From Micractinium sp. NFX-FRZ (lineage: Eukaryota > Chlorophyta > Trebouxiophyceae > Chlorellales > Chlorellaceae): DNA of 64,000 nucleotides. Every line of letters begins with the position of its first letter. Position 1 is the first letter of the stretch. The stretch spans positions 1-64,000 of the forward strand of contig JAPTJF010000323.1 in assembly GCA_029339195.1 (NCBI GenBank), written 5' to 3'. Under the pieces are notes generated by a model. It saw only the letters and a list, made by a program, of their open reading frames with translations, was not told the origin of the DNA and did no database searches. The position numbers were made by a program, and so were the translations under genes. Below are positions 33,301 through 43,100 of this stretch, in pieces.

Positions 33301-36300
33301 GCTCAGCACCCACCTGCACCCCAGGTCCCACCAGCGCTTGGCCGCCACCTGCCCCACCCCGGGCAGCGCATGGAAGCGTGCACGCGTGGCGCCGCCCACG
33401 CTGTCCGCCCGCAGCCGCCCCTTGGAGTCAGTCACAGCGGCGTCCACCCTGCGCGGGGCCAGGCAACAGCAAGGTTGGCTCCTTTGGCGCTCAATTTGGG
33501 GCCCTCGGCCCGAGGGGCGCGGAACTGCAACCAGGCGCTGAGTGTGTGCTGACGGCAGGCTGGAACTAGGCACAGAGCAACTGGCAGGCAACCAAGTTTC
33601 TCCTTGTGAAGACAGGTCGCCTCCTCTGGATCCTGAATGGTCCAACCTTGTGAAAATTACGAGTTGTGATTTACCTGAAGCAGTCCAGGGCCTGGCAGCT
33701 GCCCGTCTCCAGAATGTCGCTGATCTGCTGGGCTGCAGGCAGCACAGCATGGGCACCAGGCAGTCAGGTAGTAAGCAGCATGATTGTGGGCACACGAGCG
33801 CACAGTGCAGGCTTGCATGGTGAGGTGTGGGCGGTCGGGGAGTAGAGCAGACATGTAGCCGGCTTCCTGGGAGTTGGCCCTAGCAGAAGGGTCACGCCTG
33901 CCCTACCGCCGGGTCTGCTGGCACCCAGCCCGCCACCCTCCCACCACCCCGGGAACTTGCACCCACCACCCGTGACTCCGACTTTTGAATCACCGGCCTG
34001 CCCTCCCCGCACCCACCTGTGGCATCCCCAACAAAGGGCAGCTCCCCGCCTCGCAGGCCTGGCCGCAGCCGGTAGGCGCACGCACGCACCACGGAGGCAG
34101 CGCGGCTGTACCGCAGCGCCTGAGGGTCCAAGACAAAAGGGGGGGCCAACAGGCAGGCAGGTGGGGAGGCTGGAGGGCGAGGCGGTTTCGCGAGCAGCAC
34201 CCTTGAACAATGCACAATTGCAGCCAGACGAGCATGCCTTCCGTGCCTGCTGCCAGCTCAGCTCAGCCCCCGACCCTAGCTGCCACACATGCACCAGCCT
34301 GCCCGTGAGCCAGCCCAGCCCATGGAGCTTATCAACCCAGCCGCCAAGTTATGCCAAGTCTGCGCCAGCTAAGCACCCGGTGCCAGCTCAGCAGACAAGA
34401 GGTGCTGACTCACCCGGTAGTTGACCGCCAGCCCCCCCGGCGCCCTGGCGTCCTCAAAGTAGTCCTCATGCAGCGCCCGCTCATACTTGGACAGCTCCCT
34501 GCACAGGGGGGCTTGACTCGTAGTGAGATGCCTGCCCAACTTCCTTGGACAGCTCCCTTGAATGGCATGGAGTGAGGTGCCTGGTTAACTTCCTTGGACA
34601 GCTCCCTGCACAGGCCGCTGGCTTGGCTTGTGGTGAGGTGAGGTGCCTGCCCAACTTCCGTGTGCAGCGCCATGGCCGGGGTGAGGCAGTCGGGCGAGGC
34701 AACAGTGTGTTGCTTGAAATAAAGCGGCACAGGTATTCAACTGCGTGCCATTCACCCAGACATCCAGCTGCCACATTGCACGCTGAATCCGCAGCTGTCT
34801 GCCACACTGCCTCCCACCTGAGCGCCTGCACCAGCGGTTCGTTGCCAATCTCCCGTGAGCGCTCCTCATCATAGACTGCCTGCTGAGGTGGCACAGCACG
34901 GCACACCTTAGGCACGGGACACACATGCTGAGTTTGCCGCGCCGCCAAGAAAACCAGTGACGTTTGTATGAAGTGGCAACATATCTGCACCGCCAGCTCA
35001 TCCACTCCCATGCCAACACTCATTGTTATCCACAGGGAGGGAGCCAGAGGGGAAGTGCCGTTCCCCTTTCAGGCAAAACGGAACAAGCGTTTCCCCAGGC
35101 GAAGTGACACATGCTCACACACCTGGAGCACGAGCTCGTTCAGCCCCATGCCAGCGCAGCCAGGGTGCCAGAGCTCCGGCCCCAGCCAGCGCCTCAGCTG
35201 CTGCCCCTCGCCGTCCCCCAGCGGCGCAGCGCTGCTCTGGTAGCTGGCGCGGGAGCGGCTGCGCCCGCGGCTCCCACTGGTGCGCGATCCGGGGCGGGCT
35301 GCATGCGAGGGGGGGCAGAGCAGGGGGAGCGTTGGCTGGCGGTGTATGCTGCATGCGTTCCCGACCGTGAAAAGAAAACGTGGTTCGAGGGAAAACGTGC
35401 AGGGGGGGAGCATGGAGGAGCAGGCTCTGCTGGCAGCCCAGGTTCACCTGCTGCTGTGGGGGTGGGCACGTCGGCTTCCGGCGCGGGCGGGGGGAACTCA
35501 GCTGGCGGCAGCAGGTGCCCCTTTGCCAGGCTCTGCTCCACCCACTGATACCCCACATAAACCCTCTGCTTGCCATTGCTGCTGCCGCCACCTGTGACGC
35601 CAGCGCCACTGCTGCCGCCAGCGCCTCGCTTGCTGCCTGCTGCCTGCCCTCCGCCAGCTGCCTGCAGGCCTCTCGCTGCGGATCCGGCAGGCCTGGCGCC
35701 CCCAGGCTGCAGCTGGGGCGGCAAGGATGCAATGCCGCCATCCCCCACCACCACGTGTGTCACATCATGTGCCGCATTGGGGTCCTGTGGCATGCAGGGG
35801 GAGTGGGGGCAGCTGGCACTCATGTCCGGCGGCCAGCTGGCAGCGGGCAGGGGTGGAGCGGTGGGCTGGGCGGCGGCATGGGCACTCATCAGCCCGATGG
35901 TTTGTTGTGCAGGAAAAGGTGTGGTGCAGTGTAGCGACTGTTGCGTTGCTTTGTTCACATCGCATGCTTCCCTTGCAGTTGAAGGCGGCTCCCTGGCAAG
36001 TCATCCTGAGCACACCCCAGCCCAGCCCAGCCCAGCCCAGCCCAGCCAGCGCAGCACAGCACCTGGGTGAGGCTGCCCCCCTGCCGCTGCACGCTCGCCC
36101 GCCACAGCTTGGCCTTGGTGGCTCCAAAGGGGATGCCGCTGGACGGCACAAAGACCTGCAGGCCCGCGGAGCAGGGGGGAGTGTAAACAATCCTGTGGGG
36201 TTCATGTGTGGAGAAGAGATCAGGGGCATGGAGTGAAGCAACTTGGCCTGTGGCGTGCCCGCCCACCTCCCGCTTCACAATGCTCAGCGCACCGCGGCGA

Positions 36301-36462
36301 GCGGTGGCAGGGGCGGCTGCCATGACGCACCTTGACGCCTGCAAAGAATGGGCCGGCAGCGGCAGCTGCAGCACCTTGGACACCGGCACTGCTGGTCCCA
36401 GGCTTTGGAGGCAGGTGGAGCTTCAGGCGCTTGGCTGCCGGCGGCTGCGATGAGGCCTCCAT
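30319..36462 (-). CDS. POLL: DNA polymerase lambda (family X, with BRCT domain)
   Basis: Sixteen exons, transcript order 36462-36331, 36155-36063, 35784-35448, 35298-35123, 34879-34818, 34498-34414, 34119-34017, 33732-33675, 33448-33314, 33072-32948, 32496-32371, 32055-31947 (GC donor), 31603-31508, 31294-31194, 30849-30771, 30502-30319; 666 aa. Basic N-terminus (AAKRLKLH), then a BRCT domain (VFVPSSGIPFGATK...DVTHVVVGDGG...YVGYQWVEQSL), a Ser/Arg linker, the 8-kDa/helix-hairpin-helix region (FVGDATAQQISDILETGSC), a second hairpin (ALPGVGQVAAKRWWDLGCRS), the palm with catalytic DAD (AHDADFLVTHPDKAIEG) and third Asp (RRMDVIIAP), then FALVGWIGSRQYLRFMRQHA and the family ending LLDIPYRPPHQRN. 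It fills short gaps in base-excision repair and end joining in the nucleus. The usual GS-x-RRG nucleotide motif reads GGGRRS. Confidence 0.93.
32822..32990 (-). repeat. Duplicated exon tail in polymerase lambda intron
   Basis: The last ~45 bases of the exon ending at 32948 plus its GTGAG donor recur about 120 bases downstream in the transcript (32822-32868). The copies encode HHEELLEGT and HHVQLLEGT. Confidence 0.85.
34489..34680 (-). repeat. Triplicated acceptor / exon-head repeat in polymerase lambda
   Basis: A 50-65 base unit beginning (on the + strand) GGACAGCTCCCT and ending CCAACTTCCTT occurs three times. Two copies carry the complete acceptor CTGTGCAG followed by GGAGCTGTCC; the exon used starts at 34498. 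Confidence 0.85.
36012..36048 (-). repeat. (CCCAG)n microsatellite
   Basis: About six tandem CCCAG units in a polymerase lambda intron between the two BRCT exons; a related AGCCCAGCCC tract also occurs at about 59328-59346. Confidence 0.85.
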
Positions 36463-36639
36463 CTTGCAATGCCTCCCTGACACAGGGAAGTACGATATGC
36501 ACAATGCAAAAGAGGGGATCGAGCTGTCTCAGAGAGTCTCTGACAAGGACAGCTGCCACTCGGGCGGCTTCCATCTGGTCCAAGACTCGTCCAAGACTGT
36601 GTGTTCAGGCTTTGCTTTGGCTTCCACGGGCACCCAGCA
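36463..36639. promoter_or_regulatory. Compact bidirectional promoter
   Basis: Only 177 bp separate the divergent start codons of polymerase lambda and the unknown + strand gene. This is inferred from gene layout; no box was identified. Confidence 0.5.
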
Positions 36640-39600
36640 ATGGACACATCAGTAGAGCACACCAAGAGGGTCCCTGGGCGTGCCCCCAGGACTCGCTGGG
36701 CTTGGACGGCTCCGGCCTCCAAGAGCCGCAGCCACCGCAGCCGCTCCCCTTCCGCGTCTTCCACCAGCGACCAGAAGCAGCGCCAGCCTGACGACGGCTG
36801 GGCAGGCGCAGCTTGGGCGGCGCTGGCGGCGCTGGCGGGCAGCGCGGGCGGTGCGCTTGCACAGCGTGGCTGGCCAGGCCTGGCGGCGCACGCAGCCCGC
36901 CTGCTAGCAGCACTGGGCCTGCAGGCCTTGCTCAGTGATGCTGTGGTGCACATGGTGGTGCATGGGCAGGCAGCGGCAGTGGGTGCGGTGTGCATCGCTG
37001 CCGCCCAGCAAGGGGCGGCAGCATTTGTGCAGCGGCTGTGCCTCGAGCTGCTGAGCACTGGGCGCACAGCTGCGGCTGCTGCTGTGGCAGGTGGGTTCCG
37101 TGGCTCAGCTCAATCACACCACCTTGCCGTGATCCCTGATGCCGCGAGTGACGCGTACCATTAAGCTCACCCAAGCCACACTCCTCGCGCCGCCCTGCAG
37201 AGGCATGCTGGCACGTGGCGGGCGCCGCGGGGTGGCAGCCCGCCCAGGCCGCCTCCCTGCTGGCCCCGCCGCTGGTGGCTGCCGTAGATGCGGGGCGGGT
37301 GGCAGAGGTGGGCAGCATGGTGCAGCTGCTCTTCAACGCGCGCATGCAGCCGCTGCTCGTGTGGCTGCTAGAAGCAGTGGCAGGCAGCGGGCTGGAGCGG
37401 CCCGACGCCGCTGCCGCTGCCACCTGGCACGCCATGCAGCAGCCAGGGGGCGCAGGCAAGTGTTGTGTGGTGGCGGGGCGGCCTATTGCTGTTTGCTTGC
37501 CACCCTTCCGCTTGCTGGCTTGCTTGCCTACTGAGCACTGCGTGTCTGCCTCTCTACACGACCTCCGCTTGCTCACATTGTTTGTTAAGACTAGAGTTTT
37601 GTTTTTGAAGCGCTTCCACCGGCAAACATGGCAGCGAATATCATCCGCCCTTGAAGCCTATGAAGCCCGCCAGGCAGAGTATTGTACACACTCGCGGCAG
37701 TCTGCGTGCCACACTGCCCTGCAGAGGCTGCCGGCGACCTGCTGGCCTTGCTGGCAGTTGACCGCCACCACCGCACCGCAGCAGCACTGGTGCAACACCT
37801 GGGCAGCCTACCAGTGCCGGGCGCCGCCGAGCAGGTGGGTGCTGCTGGCAGGCGTATACGGAACCCGCCGTCGACCGGCCTGTTGCCAGGTTGCAGCATG
37901 CAGATCATCCTGCTGAGCGGCGCCCCTTGGACCTGCCTGCCTGCCTGCAGGTGGCTCAAGTGCTCGCAACGGCCGTTGGCCAGGCAGTGGAGGCCGGCAG
38001 GGTGTCTGGTGAGCGCCAGGCTGGCAGGGGCCTTCCCCGCAGCCATGCCCTGCCTCCCCTCAGTGCAGCAGCTGCCCTGCTGCACCTCTCCTTGTGCCGT
38101 TCCTTCATTGTGCATTCCTCTGCCCATTCCTTCGATGCCCTTGCAGACATGGTGGCAGTGTGCTGGCTGCTCTTCGAGGAGGGCCAGCTAGAGCTGCTGG
38201 CGGGTGCCATGTCAGCGCTGACAGCTCAGCAGCCTGGCGGCCGCGATTGCGCTGGCGAGCTTTGCTGGCATGCCATGACCACAGGCAGGTAAGGCGGGCG
38301 CCGCTGGCAGGGTGGTACTTTAGAAGGCCTGGGCCTTGCTGGGCCTTGCTGCCCAGCTGTCCCGCCCAGCGCGGGCTGCCAGCAGCCGCCTGCACGCCTG
38401 CCACACCTGTTCTGCAACAGCTGGCTTGCTGAGCAGTGTCCGCAAAGAGCGGAGCCCAAACTGTCACGGGCTCCGCTAGATCCCTAGACTTGAACCAAAC
38501 TGAGTGACTGATTGACCGGGTCCAGGGCACCCGGCCCTTGCTGATGCGCGCCTCCTGCCTGCCCAGCTGCAGGGAGCAGATGGTGGTGGCAGCTACCCAC
38601 CAGATGCTGCTTGCAGGCGGGGCAGGGGCGGCAGCGGCGGCTCTGTATGGCCTGTACTCTGCCGGCCACCCGCAGCAGGCAGCCAGGGTGGCAGCTGCAG
38701 CGGTGGCAGGGGCCCTGGACAGTGGCGGCAGCGGCGTGGCGGCTGTGGCGGCGGCCCAGGTGCTGCTGTGGCGGCGAGGGCAGGTGCCGCTGCTCCGTGA
38801 TGTGTCGGTTGCTCTGGCTCAAGCAGGCCAGGCGGGACCAGAAGCGCACACCTGGTGGTTGGCGCTGCAGCGAGGAGAGGCGGAGATGCCGGCAGCGGTG
38901 CTGGCTGCTGCAGTGCGCGCCGGCGCTACTAAGGAAGCGGCTGAGCTGGCAGGAGGGCTGGCTGAGGCGTCAGGCACGAGCCCAGCTGTCTCTGAGGTGG
39001 TGGCGACAGCCCTGCTGACAGCTGTCCGTGCCGGCAGCGCCAGCGAGGCAGCCGCCCTGGCTGGTCAGCTGCTGCAGCAGGGATACAGCGAGCTCCTGTG
39101 CAGCGCCACGTCGCACCTGCTGGATTCGGGTAGGGGGGCGGGCCGGGTGGGGTGGGCGATGCGGGGGGTAGTGTTGGGGGCAGCACGGCTGCTCTCTCCT
39201 TGGGGCTGGTGCGCCGGCATGCTTAGCCACATGCCATCAGTGTGATTGCTGCGCCTTCAGTCTATCTCAGTTGAAGACCAAGATCTGTTCATTTCTTGCA
39301 CAGCATGTGAACAGCTGAGGAAGGTATGCAGGGTGCGCTGCTTGAGCTGCCTCTTGTGGACCCACCCGTGCTGGCGCCGCAGGTCACTCTGATGACGTGG
39401 CCCGCCTTGAAGAGGCGGCCCTTTCGCTGCCACACAGCGAACAGCTTGCTGCCATGCTGGCAGTGCGGGGCCCAGCGAGCGTCCAGGACAGCGAGTCTGG
39501 CACGGAGCCTGGTGCCGGTCGCAGCGGCAGCACCGGCGTCAGCAGCACCAGCGGCATCAGGCGAACCAGGGTGCTGCTGAAACAGAGCATTGGCGCCAGG

Positions 39601-39642
39601 GAGGAGGGCATCAGTGGACAGAGCGGCAGCCTGGCGAAATGA
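36640..39642 (+). CDS. Unknown Ala-rich, helical-repeat protein
   Basis: Exons 36640-37090, 37201-37455 (GC donor), 37725-37834, 37951-38008, 38147-38288, 38573-39129, 39383-39642; 610 aa with consistent phases. I do not recognise a family. After ~50 Ser/Arg-rich residues the protein is almost entirely amphipathic helices of 30-40 residue periodicity (AARLLAALGLQALLSDAVVHMVV, cut here as ALGLQALLSDAVVHMVV; SMVQLLFNARMQPLLVWLL; MVAVCWLLFEEGQLELL; AAALYGLYSAGHPQQAARV; AAALAGQLLQQGYSELLCS). This resembles a PPR/TPR-type solenoid but without their consensus. The C-terminal ~80 residues are Ser/Gly-rich. The final intron was chosen because 39129 joined to 39383 preserves frame (LLDS|GHSDDVARLEEAALS). 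It shares a short promoter with polymerase lambda, which may imply co-expression only. Confidence 0.75.
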
Positions 39643-40111
39643 GACGGGGGCGACAGAACCAGACGACATCGTGTCCCCAAGTAGCAAGGCACCCAAGGGA
39701 AGGTGCATCCTGCCTTGTCCCCGCTTTGTGTCTTGCATGATCCCATCAACCCTGATTCCCCTAAAGTCACCCTGGCTTCACAAACAGAGTTCTGGTGTGC
39801 ACGCCTCTTGCCTGGCCTGTGACATCCGCCACCCCAGCGGGCACAGCGGCGGGCGGCGGCAGGCAGCAGCACCGCTTCACTCAGCACCCATGCCAAGTGG
39901 AGCCGATATCACCATTGCAGCGATTTGACGCAGGTGGACGCATCTTTGAAACCCTGGCTCACGTCCACAATTTCTGGGGCCGCCCTCACCTGATCAGCCC
40001 CCGCGCTCCTGCCTTGCCTACCCGACAGCGGCCACGGCTCCTGGCTCTCACAAGCAGCATCAGGCGGCGCAAGGGCAGGGCGCTGCTGGCACTGCAGGAG
40101 GCGGGGCTTGT
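39643..40111. other. Intergenic, 469 bp
   Basis: 3' UTR of the Ala-rich gene and promoter of the ARM-like gene. No other feature seen. Confidence 0.5.
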
Positions 40112-43100
40112 ATGTTGCAGCGTGCAGCCGATGCCGGCACTTCAACGGACCCTCTGAGTGATGCGCTGGCCCGCTTGGACACGCTAAGCGCAAAGGTGCG
40201 ACCATGCCGGAAGGGGCGCGGTGTCGTCTGGGCCTCTGCCTCCCACCGCTTGGGTGCGGCGCACCAGTACCTGAGCACCCGCTTTACTGCCTCTTCGCCT
40301 GCAGAAGGACGATTCGGACACGCGTGAACGCATGGGCGGCCTGCCGCCACGGCAGAGCAGCGACTCCACCCTGCACCCGTTGCCCAGCGGCGGCCGCCCC
40401 AGCTCAGCACCCAGTGGCCGCTCCAGCTTCGACTCTAACTTGGATGGGGCCATGTCGGATCCCAGTCGGAGCCAGCGGGGCAGCTTTGAGCAGGAGGGCA
40501 ACCCCGCCTCGCACCCTGCAGCTGCCGCCACCGCTTCTCCCGGCAACGCTGAGACCCGAGGCGCGGCCGCCGAGGCCGTTCCACAGCAGCCGTGGCAGCC
40601 GCCATCAGCGCAGCAGCAGCATGTATACCAGCAGACATCGCTGCTGCATGCGGCGGACGAGCAAGCAACTGAGCAGCAGCAGCCTCCGCTGATGGTGCGC
40701 CCTCGGGCGGTGGAGCCCGAGCCCTCCCCCTTTGGTCCGTCCCGCTCGCTGGATCCCTGCCCACAGCTGCACTCGCCTCATGGCACGCAGCAGCAGCGGC
40801 TGTCCATGCAGTTTGGTGACTTATCCCCGGGGGGCGCCCACCGCACACGGCGGCGCAGTACGGGCAAGCACCCAGCAAACTTGGAGCACGGCAGCACGGC
40901 GCCACCTGGCGCGATCGACGAGCTGGCAGAGCTGCTGCTGGCAGCTGCCGGCCGGACAAACGCTGGCAACGGCGGCGGCCACGTCAGCAGCAATGCAAAC
41001 AGCGCAGCCGCCAGCAACGCAGCGGCGGCGCTGCTAAGCGCCGTGGGGCAGCGCAGCAGCGGCGGCGACGCAGCGGCGGCGCTGGTTAACGCTGCGAGCG
41101 GGCTGGAGGGTGGCGCGCACGGTGCACCACCGCGCACCACGGCAGCAGCCCGGGGCGCGGTGCCGCGCCGGTCAGCGTCTGCCGCGCCAGTGGGTGGTGC
41201 GCATGCTGCTCACGCTGAGCCCCTGCTGAGCTCCCAGGTCGCCCTGCTGGCGCAGCAGCTGCTGCTCCAGCAGCAGCAGCAGTCGGGCGGCAGCCCCGGC
41301 GGCCGCAGTGCAGCTGCACAGCTGCGCCAGCAAGCCCTGCACCTCCCCAGGGACCGAGGCCTGGCAGCGGCGCAGCAGGAGCCGGTGCGCAACAGCGGCG
41401 GCCGCCCGCCGGGGTGTGCGACAGCGGCGGAGATGCTGCGCGGCGGCGGCGGCGGGCAGCTGCACCACCCCTCGCCCACGGCGGCATCCACGCTGCAGGG
41501 CCTGGATCCAGCCAGCCAGCCGCGGTTTTCCAGCCCCACGCCTATGGAGTCCAGCGAAGCCGCCTCCCCCTTCTCCTCCATCCAAGGCGTGTGGGCCACG
41601 GGCAGCGGAAGTGTGGGAGGAGGGGGTGAGGTTGCGTGCGCGCTGATGGGGTGGGGTGTGGCATGCGTCGAGAGTGTTGCTATGAAGTGGAGCAGGGCAG
41701 GCGGCGGGCACGCGACCCACATCAATAACTACCTTGTCTGCTCAGCTGTTGACTCGTGTGTGTCTGCCTGCCCCATGCGCCTCTGCAGGCGTGTACGGCT
41801 GCCACCTGCTGCCGCCAGTCGACCCCTCAGACCCCTCCCCTCAGGCCTCACCCAGCCTCACCTCCAGGCACGTGGCCGCCCCCCTCTCGCGTGCAAGCAC
41901 GTTTCCTTTGGCAGCGTGCCTTGATGTGCTGTCTGCCGGGGGTGCTGAGCAATCGGAAAGCTGTGCGCCCCCGTGCGTGCTGTCGTCCTCGCCGGGTCCT
42001 GGCCTCGACACCAGACAGACTGTGCCCGCAGTCGCATGCCGCCCTGCCGCCTGCGCAGCCCTCTGCTGCCCACTGTGTTGGCGCCAGTTTCCTACCTGCA
42101 TACCCACTTGCCCACTGCGTCCCCGCCCTGCCCGCCCTGCAGAAGCAGCATTGACCTGCTGCTTGACCCAGCGGTGCCCGTCACCGTCCACACGCACCGG
42201 CACAGCCTGGACACCCTCTCTGAGCTGCTGCACTCCACACCCATGTCTGCCAACGTGAGATCACAGCTCGTTTTGCGGATTTTTGGGTGTGTGTGGTTGT
42301 TGCAAGCACACGTCTTGGTACCCATTTGGAGCAGCTGCTCTCCCCACACTCGCCGGTAACGCAACCACAGCGGTGTTGCACCCCCGTACACGGCGACAGC
42401 TGGCTGCCTGGCTGCCTGCCTGGCGGTGTGCGGCATGCATGCCAGGGGTGCCGAAGTATGAGGGTTCCTTGGCTGCCTTGGCCGCTTGCATTGCCCTGGC
42501 CGCCTGCCCCAACCAACCTTGGTCCCGCCGCTTCCCACCCTGCAGGCCGCCTCCCCAGTCACCATGGTAACGCAGCTCCTGCAGCAAATGGGCCACCACA
42601 GCAACAGCAACAGCAACGCCGCTGGACAGAGCGCGGTGCGGGCGCGGCCTGTGGTGACGGTCCGGCACAGCATGGACAGCGGGGGTCCGGCTTCATCGCG
42701 CCACATGTCGGTGGCACGCACGCTGAGCACGCTGCCGGGCGGGCGCAGGTGCGAGTGCACGCTGCCTGAATGCGGTTGCGTGGGTTGCACGTGGCATGCG
42801 CTTCGCCACCACCGTGTCCAGCCTGCCTCTCCAACCAAGCAGCTTGACAGAATACTGCCCATCTGCATTGCCTGCCACCCTGTCACGCCTCAAGCTGCTG
42901 GCACCGCCCGCTTGCTCCCCATCACACCGACGCCGGCCCCCCTCGTTGCGCGCCCTGCGCCGCCCTGCAGCCGCGACCGGATCGTGGACCCTGCGGCCTC
43001 CTACTACGGCCACGTCAGCAGCAGCGCCATGCACGACATGGCCAACAGCACCGTCACCGTGGTGGCGGGCGCGGTTCCCGTGCCTGCTGGCGCCCCAGCC

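Noticed and set aside
39304..39580. Extra mini-exon ACEQLRK and frame VTLMTWPALKRR in the Ala-rich gene
   Set aside because: Joining 39129 directly to 39383 gives a natural helical continuation; the mini-exon forces a frame rich in Trp/Cys/Arg with a stop at 39580.
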